Origin: Clostridium sp. LS
GTDB taxonomy: Bacteria; Bacillota; Clostridia; Clostridiales; Clostridiaceae
Length of the DNA stretch: 64,000 nt
Direction of reading: 5' to 3'
Assembly: GCF_002760435.1 (NCBI RefSeq)
Contig: NZ_AUUU01000013.1
Span: 1-64,000, forward strand
Shown: one piece after another, positions 41,833 to 51,052 of the stretch
How positions within the stretch are numbered: the first letter of the stretch is position 1
Layout of the letters: each line of letters starts with the position of its first letter
Program-made: the position numbers and the translations under genes
The notes under the pieces: generated by a model
What the model was told of the DNA's origin: nothing
What the model saw: only the letters and a program-made list of their open reading frames with translations
Database searches by the model: none

Positions 41833-43227
41833 ATGAATTATGATGTAATAATAGTAGGAGCAGGACCAGCAGGAATATTTACTGCATATGAACTAAATAA
41901 ACATAAGCCACAAGCTAAAATTCTCTTAATCGAAGAGGGGAGAAGGATAGAAAATAGAAAGTGCCCCAAGGAAAAGACAAAGGAATGTGTGTCTTGCAAA
42001 CCATACTGTAATATAACTACAGGTTTTTCAGGAGCAGGAGCCTTTTCAGATGGTAAATTATCTTTAAGCCACGAAGTAGGAGGCGATTTGCCGGATATGA
42101 TTGGCAGCGACAAGGTTCAAGAATTCATAGATTACACAGATTCAATTTATTTGAGCTTTGGAGCTGATACAAGAGTTGAGGGTTTAGGAAATAGTGAAGG
42201 TGTTAAAGAAATAAGAAGAAAGGCAATACAAGCAGGATTAAAGTTAGTTGATTGTCCTATAAGACATTTAGGTACTGAAAAGGCACAAGAAATATATCTT
42301 AAGATTCAAAGACATTTATTAGATAATAGAATTGAGATTAAATTTGAAACAACAGTTAAAGATTTTTTGATTAAAGATAACGAAGTTTATGGTGTAATAA
42401 TTTCAGATTCTTCAAAACTTGAAAAGTGTGAAGAAGTTTATGGGGCTAAGGTAGTTGTAGCCACAGGTAGAAAAGGTGCTGATTGGCTTAAAGAAATGTG
42501 CGTAGAACATAATATTGAACATACAGCAGGACCAGTAGATATAGGAGTTAGGGTCGAGCTTAGAAATGAGGTAATGGAAAGCGTAAATAATGTGCTTTAT
42601 GAATCTAAACTTATAGGATATCCAGCACCCTTTAAGAATAAGGTTAGAACCTTTTGTCAAAATCCAGGTGGTTTTGTGAGTCAGGAGAATTATGATAATA
42701 ATTTAGCAATAGTTAATGGACATTCTTATAAAAATAAGAAGTCGGATAATACTAATTTAGCTATATTGAGCTCCCATAATTTTTCTAAACCATTCAATGA
42801 GCCTATTGAGTATGGAAGGAAAGTAGCTGAGCTTGTAAATATGCTAGGTAATGGTAGAATATTAGTGCAAAGATACGGTGATATTTTAGATGGTAAGAGG
42901 ACTTGGGAAAAGGAACTTTATCAATCAAATGTTAGGCATACTCTTGTAGATGCAGAGGCAGGGGATTTAACATCTGCAATTCCCTATAGAACAATGACTA
43001 ATATACTTAAATTTATTGAAGCTTTAGATATAGTAGTTCCAGGCTTTGCAAGTCCAGAAACTTTATTATATGGTCCGGAAATTAAATTTTATAGTAATAG
43101 AATCATCTTAGATAAAAACTTTGAAACTAATATTAAAGGGCTTCATTGTTTAGGTGATTCAAGCGGTTGGACAAGAGGATTAATGATGGCATCAGCTATG
43201 GGGGCTATTATGGGAAGAATGCTATAG
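41833..43227 (+). CDS. FAD-dependent dehydrogenase (uncharacterised, COG2509-like)
   Basis: This 464-residue flavoprotein starts at the ATG after GGGAGGCGA; an in-frame TTG frame from 41782 overlaps upstream DNA. The FAD-binding motif VDIIVGAGPAGIFTAYEL-like text lies at residues 4-20, followed by ECVSCKPYCNITTGFSGAGAFSDGKLSLSH (about 50-80) with cysteines, a second nucleotide segment VVVATGRKGADW near 215, and C-terminal GLHCLGDSSGWTRGLMMASAMGA near 435, closing the FAD site. Members of this family lack a known substrate. It is monocistronic as far as can be seen. Confidence 0.88.
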   Translation: MNYDVIIVGAGPAGIFTAYELNKHKPQAKILLIEEGRRIENRKCPKEKTKECVSCKPYCNITTGFSGAGAFSDGKLSLSHEVGGDLPDMIGSDKVQEFIDYTDSIYLSFGADTRVEGLGNSEGVKEIRRKAIQAGLKLVDCPIRHLGTEKAQEIYLKIQRHLLDNRIEIKFETTVKDFLIKDNEVYGVIISDSSKLEKCEEVYGAKVVVATGRKGADWLKEMCVEHNIEHTAGPVDIGVRVELRNEVMESVNNVLYESKLIGYPAPFKNKVRTFCQNPGGFVSQENYDNNLAIVNGHSYKNKKSDNTNLAILSSHNFSKPFNEPIEYGRKVAELVNMLGNGRILVQRYGDILDGKRTWEKELYQSNVRHTLVDAEAGDLTSAIPYRTMTNILKFIEALDIVVPGFASPETLLYGPEIKFYSNRIILDKNFETNIKGLHCLGDSSGWTRGLMMASAMGAIMGRML

Positions 43228-43294
43228 AAGCCATAGGATATAGGACTTTGAACATTAAATAATATATATGATAAGCATGTTTATATAGAATGGG

Positions 43295-43402
43295 TTGATA
43301 ATAAAAGTAAAACAGCTAACTAATTTTGATATTAATGATATAACTCCATTTGATTATAAAGAACTACCAGAGGAAATTGTTGAAGGATACACCTCTTTAT
43401 AA
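43295..43402 (+). pseudogene. Possible small gene or 3' fragment
   Basis: A 35-codon frame (LIIKVKQLTNFDINDITPFD, then YKELPEEIVEGYTSL) may start at the TTG at 43295 with weak GGG upstream, or be the end of a lost gene. The rest of the 43228-43681 gap holds one terminator and no other gene. Confidence 0.3.
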
Positions 43403-43436
43403 GAACATATATGAAATTCCAATGCGCATATAATAA

Positions 43437-43476
43437 TAAAAGAGTGGCTTACATAGATCGTAGGTCACTCTTTTTA
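43437..43476 (+). terminator. Terminator downstream of the FAD dehydrogenase
   Basis: AAAAGAGTGGCTTAC pairs with GTAGGTCACTCTTTT, followed by Ts. Confidence 0.75.
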
Positions 43477-43681
43477 TATATTATAAGCTAGAAAATATAA
43501 ATTATTCGATTTTAAATTTTAGGTAACATGACTTGATATAGAGCATATACATAATATGAAAAAATAATTTATTAAAGGTGATATATAAATACTATAGGTA
43601 CAGTAGAGCTGCATATGCAAAGTTCACCATGTGATAGTTATGTACTTAGGCTGGAGAAGTTATTGTTAGGAGGAAAAGATA

Positions 43682-43933
43682 TTGGATTTTACGCAATATA
43701 TAACTCAAAATGCTTTGATTTTAGTTCCAACTTTATATGTTTTAGGAATGCTCCTTAAGAGTACAGATGAAATTAAAGATAAATATATACCAATCATATT
43801 ATTAGCAGCTGGTATTATAGGAGCTATTTGTCTTCTAGGTTTTAGTGTGCAGTCAGTTATTCAAGGAATACTGGTAACTGGTGCAGCAGTTTATACAAAC
43901 CAATTGATTAAGCAGACCACAAAAGATGAATAA
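43682..43933 (+). CDS. Holin-like small membrane protein
   Basis: This 83-residue protein has two spans (near residues 10-22 and 35-66), a short loop STDEIKDKYIP and a charged tail. Pattern and size fit phage holins of the Phage_holin_5 type found in clostridia. It uses a TTG start eight bases after AGGAGG. No endolysin or phage genes are adjacent, so it is a solitary gene; export or regulation of autolysis are possibilities. It ends just before the cobalamin riboswitch. Confidence 0.7.
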   Translation: MDFTQYITQNALILVPTLYVLGMLLKSTDEIKDKYIPIILLAAGIIGAICLLGFSVQSVIQGILVTGAAVYTNQLIKQTTKDE

Positions 43934-44002
43934 AATCAATTATTATCTTTTTAGTTGAATAAAATATAATAGTCCGATATAATTTAAAAGACAATAGGTA
44001 AT

Positions 44003-44240
44003 GATTTTTAGGTTCTTAAAAGTTTGACCTTTTAAGATTAAAAGGGAAAGTAGTGAAAGTCTACTACAGCCCCCGCTACTGTAATGGAAGACTAACCTCT
44101 AAGGTATATAGAAATAAAAAGTGCTGCTAAGCAAATAGACAAACTTTTTATTATATACTAAAAATCCACTGAGAAATTATTCTTGGGAAGGAAGAGCGTT
44201 AGGGTGACGCCAGAGTCAGGAGACCTGCCTAAAGATTTTG
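44003..44240 (+). promoter_or_regulatory. Adenosylcobalamin riboswitch
   Basis: The aptamer has closing helix TTTAGG (44007-44012) with CCTAAA (44228-44233), the GGGAAAGTAGTGAAAGTC segment, the invariant ACAGCCCCCGCTACTGTAA B12 box, and the late GGTGACGCCAGAGTCAGGAGACCTGCC core. Peripheral helices are of normal size. It precedes the cbi operon and should repress it when cobalamin is present. Confidence 0.97.
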
Positions 44241-44321
44241 ACTGAGCTGTCCTTCGGAGGGAAGGTGAATAGCAAATAATAGGATGCATGTTTAATTAGG
44301 CATTTGTATTTCGTTATGCGA

Positions 44322-44360
44322 TTCCTCCTTATCTTAAATTAGATAATGAGGATTTTATTT
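44322..44360 (+). terminator. Riboswitch-controlled terminator before cbiK
   Basis: TCCTCCTTATCT pairs with AGATAATGAGGA, followed by a T-rich tract, 28 bases before the cbiK ATG. It is the probable expression platform of the cobalamin riboswitch. Confidence 0.75.
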
Positions 44361-44387
44361 TTAGCTGCAATTTTAGGAGGAGAATAC

Positions 44388-45212
44388 ATGAAAAAGGCTA
44401 TTTTAGTAGTTAGTTTTGGAACAAGTCATTTAGAAGCACTTAAAAACTCAATTGAGAAAATTGAAAATAAAATAAAAGATGAATTTAAGGAGTATGAAGT
44501 ATTTAGAGCTTTTACTGCTCATTTTATCATAAGAAAATTAAATAAGCAGTATAACTTAAATATACTTACTCCGGAAGAGGCTTTAGAGGATTTAAAAATT
44601 AAAGGCTTTGAGGAAGTTATAATTCAACCTCTTCACCTTATTCCGGGAGAAGAATTTGACTATATTAAAGGGATTGCTCTGCAGAGGGAGGGTGATTTCA
44701 GGACTATAAAACTTGGAAGGCCAATATTTTTCTATCAAGGGATGAATGGACTTCCAGAAGATTATTCTTTATTTATTGAAAGTATTAAAGATTTATTAGT
44801 AAATGAGGAAAGTATAATATTATTTGGACATGGTACAGAACATCCATCTAATGCGGTTTATGGAATGCTTCAAACTGTTTTAATAGATGAAGGATATGAA
44901 AATGTGTTTGTAGCGACAGCAGAAGGATATCCAACAGTTGAAAATGTAGTGAAAAAGTTAAAGAATAAAGGAATAAATAAAACTAAATTAGCTCCTTTAT
45001 TACTAGTAGCAGGCGATCATGCTCAAAATGATATGGCATCAGATGATGAGGATTCCTTAAAAAGTATTCTTCAAAGGGAAGGGATAGAAGTAAAGTTACA
45101 TATGCATGGTCTTGGTGAACTTGATAGCTTTGATAAACTTTATATTAACAGAATCTATGATTTAATCGAAAATAGATATATAAATGCAGGAAGGACAAAA
45201 AAACTAAGATAA
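44388..45212 (+). CDS. cbiK: Sirohydrochlorin cobaltochelatase CbiK
   Basis: This 274-residue enzyme inserts Co2+ into sirohydrochlorin, the first committed step of the anaerobic cobalamin route. It has MKKAILVVSFGTSH at the start, the metal/active-site histidines in IQPLHLIPGEEFDYI (near residue 80) and LFGHGTEHPSNAVY (near 146), and PLLLVAGDHAQNDMA near 205. The ATG at 44388 follows GGAGG; an earlier frame start at 44346 lies inside the terminator. First gene of the riboswitch-led operon. Confidence 0.95.
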   Translation: MKKAILVVSFGTSHLEALKNSIEKIENKIKDEFKEYEVFRAFTAHFIIRKLNKQYNLNILTPEEALEDLKIKGFEEVIIQPLHLIPGEEFDYIKGIALQREGDFRTIKLGRPIFFYQGMNGLPEDYSLFIESIKDLLVNEESIILFGHGTEHPSNAVYGMLQTVLIDEGYENVFVATAEGYPTVENVVKKLKNKGINKTKLAPLLLVAGDHAQNDMASDDEDSLKSILQREGIEVKLHMHGLGELDSFDKLYINRIYDLIENRYINAGRTKKLR

Positions 45213-45300
45213 TTACGCATTTTTTATTTATGATCCAATTATAGAAATTGTAGATTAAAAAAGTTATTATTAATTTTATGTACATAGAGAGGAAAGTTAT

Positions 45301-46629
45301 ATGAAATCTATAATTATATCTTCAAATTGCAGTGGCGGCGGTAAAACCACCTTTACTCTTGGACTTATGAAAGTCTTGAAAGATAGGAAACTAGATGTTC
45401 AAGGTTATAAGGTTGGACCAGATTATATTGATACGGCATTTCACAAAGAAGTAACAAAAAAAGCTTCAAGAAATCTTGATCCATTTTTGATGGGAGAAGA
45501 TGGTATGAAAAAAAGTTTTCTTAAAGGCAGCGGAGATATAGGTATAATTGAAGGTGTTATGGGGCTGTATGATGGGATTGGAGCAAGTGAAAAAGCATCA
45601 ACCTATGAAATTTCAAAAATATTAGGTAATATGCCTATTATATTAGTGTTGTCTCCTAAAGGTCAAAGTGTAAGTATATGTGCTGAAATTAATGGTTTTA
45701 AAAATTATAGAAATGCAAATATTGTAGGAGTTGTATTAAATGCAGTTAGTGAAAAATACTATAATTTATTAAAATATGCAATTGAGAAAAACTGCAATAT
45801 AAAAGTATTTGGATATATTCCTAAAAATTCTGAGATAGTATTAAGCAGCAGGCATTTGGGACTTGTACAAAGCATGGAGATACTTAATCTTGAGGAAAAA
45901 ATAGAGATATGCAAAAAGCTAATTGAAGAATATATAGATGTAGATTCCATTATAAATGAAATGCAGAAATTTAAGGAAGAAAGCAATGGCTATGAAGGTA
46001 GATTAGTTAAGAAGTCTTTGAGAATTGGAGTTGCTTTGGATAAGGCATTTAGCTTTTATTATAAAGATAATTTAGAGCTATTAGAAAAGTTTGGGGAAAT
46101 AATTTATTTTAGTCCGATAAATGATAAGTTATTGCCAGATAATTTAGATTTTCTATATATTGGCGGAGGATATCCAGAGATTTTTAAAAACGAGTTAGAA
46201 GATAATTATTCTATGAGAAACAGCATAAGAGAGGCTTTAGATAAGGGATTAAAATGCTATGCCGAATGCGGTGGATTAATGTATTTGACAAAGTCAATTG
46301 ATACTGCTCAAATGGTTGGTTTTTTTGATGGTGAAACAGTCATGACTAATAAGCTTCAAAACTTTGGCTATTGCACAGTTAAAATAAATAACAAGTGTTT
46401 TTATGATAAGCTTAATAAAAGAGAAGATATTGAAATAAATGCCCATGAGTTTCATAAATCATTAGCTAACATAAACGAAGAAAAAGTGTACGAAGTTGAA
46501 AAAACTTTATATAATGGGGAAGTAATAAGCTGGAAGTGCGGATATTATAAGAAAAACACATTAGGCGCATATGCTCACGTAAATTTTCAGGGAAATGAAA
46601 AATTTTTAGAATTACTAATTAATTTATAG
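45301..46629 (+). CDS. cbiA: Cobyrinate a,c-diamide synthase CbiA
   Basis: This 442-residue enzyme amidates the a and c side chains of cobyrinate with glutamine and ATP. The N-terminal P-loop-like SNCSGGGKTTFTLGLMK (near residue 6) and EGVMGLYDG near 84 belong to the ATP-binding half; the C-terminal class-I glutamine-amidotransferase-like half has YIGGGYPEIF near 288 and the nucleophile Cys in CYAECGGLMYL near 322. AGAGGAAAG precedes the ATG. It lies second in the operon, 88 bases after cbiK. Confidence 0.96.
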   Translation: MKSIIISSNCSGGGKTTFTLGLMKVLKDRKLDVQGYKVGPDYIDTAFHKEVTKKASRNLDPFLMGEDGMKKSFLKGSGDIGIIEGVMGLYDGIGASEKASTYEISKILGNMPIILVLSPKGQSVSICAEINGFKNYRNANIVGVVLNAVSEKYYNLLKYAIEKNCNIKVFGYIPKNSEIVLSSRHLGLVQSMEILNLEEKIEICKKLIEEYIDVDSIINEMQKFKEESNGYEGRLVKKSLRIGVALDKAFSFYYKDNLELLEKFGEIIYFSPINDKLLPDNLDFLYIGGGYPEIFKNELEDNYSMRNSIREALDKGLKCYAECGGLMYLTKSIDTAQMVGFFDGETVMTNKLQNFGYCTVKINNKCFYDKLNKREDIEINAHEFHKSLANINEEKVYEVEKTLYNGEVISWKCGYYKKNTLGAYAHVNFQGNEKFLELLINL

Positions 46630-46656
46630 ATTAAAGAAAAAAGGGATGATGGAAAG

Positions 46657-47280
46657 ATGGATTATTTAAAAAATCCTATGGGAATTGAAGAAAAGAGTTT
46701 TGAGATTATTGGAAATGAGATGGGTCCACATTCATTTACAGATGAAGAGCTCCTTATAGTGAAAAGAACTATTCATACAACTGCTGATTTTGAATACAAA
46801 GATTTGGTGGAAATAAGTGAGACTGCTATTGAAACTGCAAAAAATCTTTTTATGAAAGGTACTAAGATCTACACTGATACTAATATGGCTTTAAATGGTA
46901 TCAATAAGATGGCTTTGGCTAAAACTAAAAGTAAAGTGATTTGTTATGTTAATGAAGAAATTGTACATAAGGAAGCTAAGGAAAAAAGTATAACTAGAAG
47001 CATGGCTGCTGTTGAAAAAGCATGTAGTGATAAGGTAGATATTTTTGTTTTTGGTAATGCGCCGACTGCACTTTTTAGGTTAAAAGAATTAATCAAAGAA
47101 GGTAAAGCGAATCCGAAATTAATCATTGCAGTACCTGTAGGTTTTGTCGGAGCAGCGGAAAGCAAAGAAAATATGGATAAACTTAATATACCTTATATAA
47201 GAGTTAAGGGCAGAAAAGGCGGAAGTACTGTAGCTGCGGCTATAATAAACGCTTTAATGTATATGGTAGTTGAAAGATAA
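46657..47280 (+). CDS. cbiC: Cobalt-precorrin-8 methylmutase CbiC
   Basis: This 207-residue enzyme moves the methyl group from C11 to C12 to form cobyrinate. Its catalytic histidine region RTIHTTADFEYKDLV is near residue 38, FVFGNAPTALFRLKELI near 130 and the tail KGGSTVAAAIINALMY complete the family pattern. Length is normal. It follows cbiA by 27 bases with GGGATGATGGAA as ribosome binding region. Confidence 0.96.
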   Translation: MDYLKNPMGIEEKSFEIIGNEMGPHSFTDEELLIVKRTIHTTADFEYKDLVEISETAIETAKNLFMKGTKIYTDTNMALNGINKMALAKTKSKVICYVNEEIVHKEAKEKSITRSMAAVEKACSDKVDIFVFGNAPTALFRLKELIKEGKANPKLIIAVPVGFVGAAESKENMDKLNIPYIRVKGRKGGSTVAAAIINALMYMVVER

Positions 47281-47294
47281 GTTAGAGGTGTTTT

Positions 47295-47702
47295 ATGGAG
47301 AATAACTCAAATAATCAATTTAAAATTTGGTATTTTAAGATTAAGGCGCTAGCAAAAAAGATGAAAAAGGAAGTTGGAGCTTTATATTTAGCATCTAAGC
47401 GCAAAGATGTGCCGTTTACTGCTAAAATAATTTCGATTTTAGCAGTAGGTTATGCATTAAGTCCAATAGATTTAATACCGGATTTCATTCCTATTTTAGG
47501 TTATATTGATGATTTGATTTTAGTTCCAATTGGTATCTATTTTGCAATAAAATTAATTCCTAATAGCATTATGGAAGAATGCAGGCAGCAAGCAGAAAGT
47601 ACTTTCAGTAAAGATAAATTTAAAAACTGGATAGCTGGAGGAATTATTATATGTATTTGGATTATAGCAATAGCTTATATAATAATGAAAATTATTTATT
47701 AA
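47295..47702 (+). CDS. DUF1232 (YkvA-like) membrane protein inside the cbi operon
   Basis: This 135-residue protein has the DUF1232 signature GYALSPIDLIPDFIPILGYIDDL near residue 53, a membrane hairpin segment, and a final span near 112-132. It is not a known cobalamin enzyme. It starts 14 bases after cbiC and is followed by a 117-base gap before cbiD, so it is transcribed with the operon. Its function is unknown and it may be a passenger gene. Confidence 0.85.
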   Translation: MENNSNNQFKIWYFKIKALAKKMKKEVGALYLASKRKDVPFTAKIISILAVGYALSPIDLIPDFIPILGYIDDLILVPIGIYFAIKLIPNSIMEECRQQAESTFSKDKFKNWIAGGIIICIWIIAIAYIIMKIIY

Positions 47703-47842
47703 AAAAGTAACAAATGAAAGGTTGAATAGAAGGAATTTCAAGATTCTAATACATACATTCAATTGTGATTCCAGCCTTAACTTTTCACTTGACACTTATA
47801 ACTTATAATTAGATAAATTTGGAGGTGATTTTTATATTTGAG

Positions 47843-48952
47843 ATGTATATTGAAACTAATGGACAAAAATTGAGATGTGGATATACAACTGGTTCTTGTA
47901 GTGCAGGAGCTGCAAAAGCTGCAACCATGCTTTTATTTAATAAAGATGATACATTAAAAGAAATAGAAATATCAACTCCCAAGGGGATTAACATAACAAT
48001 GCCTATAAAATCTATAGATAAATTTGATGATTATGTAGAATGTACTATTATAAAAGATGGCGGAGATGATCCTGATGCTACTCATGGGGCAGAAATAAAG
48101 GCAAGGGTCAGAAAGATTGCCGGAAACTTTAATCAAGAAATAGATGAAGATATGGTAATCCTAAAAGGGGGAATTGGAGTAGGCATAGTTACTAAAGACG
48201 GACTTTTTGTTCCAAAAGGGCAGCCAGCAATTAACCCAGTTCCAAGAAAAATGATTAAGGATGAGGTCATGAAGATTTTGCCTAGTGGCGAGAAGGTTGA
48301 GGTAACAATTTCAGTACCTAAAGGAGAAGAAATCGCAAAAAAAACCTTTAATCCTAGACTTGGAATAGAAGGTGGAATATCTATACTTGGAACTACAGGA
48401 ATAGTTTATCCAATGTCGGAAGATTCTCTTAAAGCCTCAGTGAAATTAGAAATTACCCAAAAAGCATTAAATAATGAAAGATTAGTTTTAACTTTTGGGA
48501 ATTTAGGCGATAATTACTGTAAGGAGTTTGGATTTAAGGAAGAGGAAATTGTAATATGTTCAAATTATATTGGATTAGCTTTAGAAACCTGTGTAAGCTG
48601 TAAAGTTAAGTCAATTATAATGGCAGGGCATATAGGTAAAATGAGTAAAATTGCATATGGTTGTTTCAATACTCATAGCAGAGTAAATGGAGTAAGGCTT
48701 GAAGTTATTGCTCTAGAGCTGGCACTGCTTGGATATGATATTTCCCTTGTTCAGGAAGTTCTTAAGGAAAAAACCTGTGAAGGTGCAGTTAAAATGCTTG
48801 GATGTGGTTATAATGAATTGTATGAGAATATTGGAACGAAAATTATTCAAAAAATAAGTGAGTACGTTTATGGTGAATTAAATGTTGATGTAATCATGTA
48901 TTATGGGGCATCAAAGCCTATTCTACTTTGGAAATCAGAAGGGGTAATATAG
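47843..48952 (+). CDS. cbiD: Cobalt-precorrin-5B C1-methyltransferase CbiD
   Basis: This 369-residue enzyme methylates C1 in the anaerobic pathway. The signature LRCGYTTGSCSAGAAKAA is near residue 10, DGGDDPDATHGAEI near 62, and GHIGKMSKIAYGCFNTHS near 260. The first ATG is 17 bases after the GGAGG (47821-47825); at the ideal spacing stands ATA (47834), which would give MFEMYIE. So the start codon is uncertain. It is followed directly by cbiE with a one-base gap. Confidence 0.94.
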   Translation: MYIETNGQKLRCGYTTGSCSAGAAKAATMLLFNKDDTLKEIEISTPKGINITMPIKSIDKFDDYVECTIIKDGGDDPDATHGAEIKARVRKIAGNFNQEIDEDMVILKGGIGVGIVTKDGLFVPKGQPAINPVPRKMIKDEVMKILPSGEKVEVTISVPKGEEIAKKTFNPRLGIEGGISILGTTGIVYPMSEDSLKASVKLEITQKALNNERLVLTFGNLGDNYCKEFGFKEEEIVICSNYIGLALETCVSCKVKSIIMAGHIGKMSKIAYGCFNTHSRVNGVRLEVIALELALLGYDISLVQEVLKEKTCEGAVKMLGCGYNELYENIGTKIIQKISEYVYGELNVDVIMYYGASKPILLWKSEGVI

Positions 48953-49564
48953 ATGATTTATATTGTAGGACTTGGACCTGGCCATAGAGATTATATTATG
49001 CCAAAGGCTGTAGAAATGCTAAGAAAATCGGACATAGTTTTAGGATTTAAAAGAGCATTGGATTCTTTAGATTTTGTAGATAATAAAAAAATGTACATAA
49101 ATAAATTAAGTGACATTGATGAATTCTTAAATGATGAAAAAAATAAGGATATAAATGTTTCTGTTGTTGCGTCTGGAGATCCAACTTTTTATGGAATAAC
49201 TAATTATATTAACAATAAAACAAATTTAAACATTAAAGTAATTCCTGGAATTAGTTCTTTTCAGTACTTAACCTGTAAACTTAACCTGTCTTGGAGTAAT
49301 GCATATTTAAGCAGCCTTCATGGAAGAAAAGAAGAATTTTTAGATGCAATTAATATACATAAATTGAGTATTTGGCTTACTGACAAAGAAAATAACCCAG
49401 CAATATTATGCAAAATACTCCATGAAAATAATATAAACTGCAAAGTGATAGTTGGTGAAAATTTATCTTATGAAGATGAAATAATAACTGAAGGAAGCCC
49501 AATAGAATTTTTGAATCAAAATTTTAGTCCACTAAGTGTTTTTATAGTTGAAAAGATAATTTAA
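48953..49564 (+). CDS. cbiE: Cobalt-precorrin-7 C5-methyltransferase CbiE
   Basis: This 203-residue SAM-dependent methyltransferase has the family start YIVGLGPGHRDYIMPKAVEM and VVASGDPTFYGITNYI near residue 70, then VIPGISSFQYL near 95. It acts with CbiT, encoded next, which decarboxylates and methylates C15. The ATG directly follows the cbiD stop, which suggests translational coupling. Confidence 0.95.
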   Translation: MIYIVGLGPGHRDYIMPKAVEMLRKSDIVLGFKRALDSLDFVDNKKMYINKLSDIDEFLNDEKNKDINVSVVASGDPTFYGITNYINNKTNLNIKVIPGISSFQYLTCKLNLSWSNAYLSSLHGRKEEFLDAINIHKLSIWLTDKENNPAILCKILHENNINCKVIVGENLSYEDEIITEGSPIEFLNQNFSPLSVFIVEKII

Positions 49565-49584
49565 AATAGAAGGAGGTTAATTTC

Positions 49585-50157
49585 ATGGTTTTTATAAAAG
49601 ATGAAGAATTCATTAGAGGACAATGCCCAATGACAAAAGAAGAAATAAGAATCCTCTCAATAGCTAAAATGAACATAAAAGAAAATTCTTTAGTTTTAGA
49701 TGTAGGAAGCGGAACAGGTAGTATTACTGTTCAAGCTGCTAAAATTGCAGAAAAAGGAAAAGTATTATCTATTGAGAAGGATCTAGAGGCTTACGAAGTT
49801 ACTAAAAGTAATTTAGATAAGTTTCAATGTGAGAATGTAAAAATAATAAACAGTGAAGCAGGGCAAGTTCTTGATAAATTAATTTCAGATGATGTGAAAT
49901 TTAATTCAATCTTCATTGGTGGAAGCGGGGGGCATTTAGAAGAACTATTACTTAAGGCAAATGCAGTTCTCCACAAGAATGGGACTATGGTCATGAATTT
50001 CATTACTTTAGATAATGCATTTAGGGCAATTGAAGTTGTTAAAAATTTAAATTATAAATATGAAATTTCATTAGTAAATATAAGTAAAAACCGTGAAAAT
50101 ACCTTAATGATGATAGCAAATAATCCGATTTACATAATTCAATGTACACGTAAATAA
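49585..50157 (+). CDS. cbiT: Cobalt-precorrin-6B C15-methyltransferase (decarboxylating) CbiT
   Basis: This 190-residue enzyme has the CbiT start DEEFIRGQCPMTKEEIR and the SAM-binding motif VLDVGSGTGSITVQAA near residue 36, followed by FIGGSGGHLEELL near 112. It methylates C15 and removes the C12 acetate carboxyl. It partners with CbiE (one polypeptide, CobL, in aerobic species). AGGAGG precedes the ATG. Confidence 0.96.
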   Translation: MVFIKDEEFIRGQCPMTKEEIRILSIAKMNIKENSLVLDVGSGTGSITVQAAKIAEKGKVLSIEKDLEAYEVTKSNLDKFQCENVKIINSEAGQVLDKLISDDVKFNSIFIGGSGGHLEELLLKANAVLHKNGTMVMNFITLDNAFRAIEVVKNLNYKYEISLVNISKNRENTLMMIANNPIYIIQCTRK

Positions 50158-50273
50158 CTTAAAAGAATTGAATTAATATAAAATAATAAAATATATTTTT
50201 AAGTAACTAAAATTTGAATAGTATTGTAGATTAAATTTTTGATTAGTTACTTTGGAGGAGAGGAATTAAATAA

Positions 50274-50939
50274 ATGGCAACATTATACGGCATAGGGGTA
50301 GGACCTGGAGAAGCAGAACTACTAACAGTTAAGGCAGTTAAGACAATAGAAAAATGTCAGGTTATAGTTGCACCATGTGCAACTGAAGGCGGGGAGAGCA
50401 TTGCCCTCGAAACTGCAAAAGAGTACATAAAACAGGGGACTGAAGTTATTGTAAAGCATTTTCCAATGGGAAAGAAAGATCGAGTAGCAAAGGCATTAGA
50501 GGCTTATGAATTTATAGAAGCAAGACTTAGAGAAGGAAAAGATGTCGCATTCTTAACTATAGGAGATCCTTATATTTATAGCACATACAGCCACATGTTA
50601 AAGCATGTCAGAGAATGTGGATTTGAAGTACAAACAATTCCGGGAATAACTTCTTTTTGTGCGGCTGCAAGCTTAGTTAACAAAACTTTAGTTGTTGGAG
50701 ATGAAAAGTTAGTAGTTATGCCAGCAATTAAAGTAAAAGAAATTACTGATGAAAAATATGTTGTAATTATGAAAGTATACAAGCATGAAGAGGAAGTGCT
50801 TAATACTTTAGAAGAAAAAGGCTTCGATTATGTTTATGCAAGCAGAGTTGGAAGAGAAGGAGAAACAGTCTTGACTGAAAGAGAAGAAATATTGAAACTT
50901 AGAGATTATATGTCTTTAATCATTGCAAGCAGAGAATGA
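50274..50939 (+). CDS. cbiL: Cobalt-factor II C20-methyltransferase CbiL
   Basis: This 221-residue tetrapyrrole methyltransferase starts LYGIGVGPGEAELLTVKAVK, has FLTIGDPYIYSTYSHML near residue 92 and IPGITSFCAAASLV near 122. It adds the methyl at C20. GGAGGAGAGG precedes the ATG. Operon position fits; a 116-base gap precedes it. Confidence 0.96.
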   Translation: MATLYGIGVGPGEAELLTVKAVKTIEKCQVIVAPCATEGGESIALETAKEYIKQGTEVIVKHFPMGKKDRVAKALEAYEFIEARLREGKDVAFLTIGDPYIYSTYSHMLKHVRECGFEVQTIPGITSFCAAASLVNKTLVVGDEKLVVMPAIKVKEITDEKYVVIMKVYKHEEEVLNTLEEKGFDYVYASRVGREGETVLTEREEILKLRDYMSLIIASRE

Positions 50940-51052
50940 AAAGATTTCTAAAAGGATCAAAAAATAGAATTAAGTATTAGAAAACGGTAAATACTATATT
51001 GACTTACAAAAGATATAAAGTTTTTGAGTAAATAAAAGGAGCGTATTTAGAA

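Noticed and set aside
43682..43933. Prophage remnant
   Set aside because: A lone holin-like gene without lysin, tail or integrase genes does not support a prophage.
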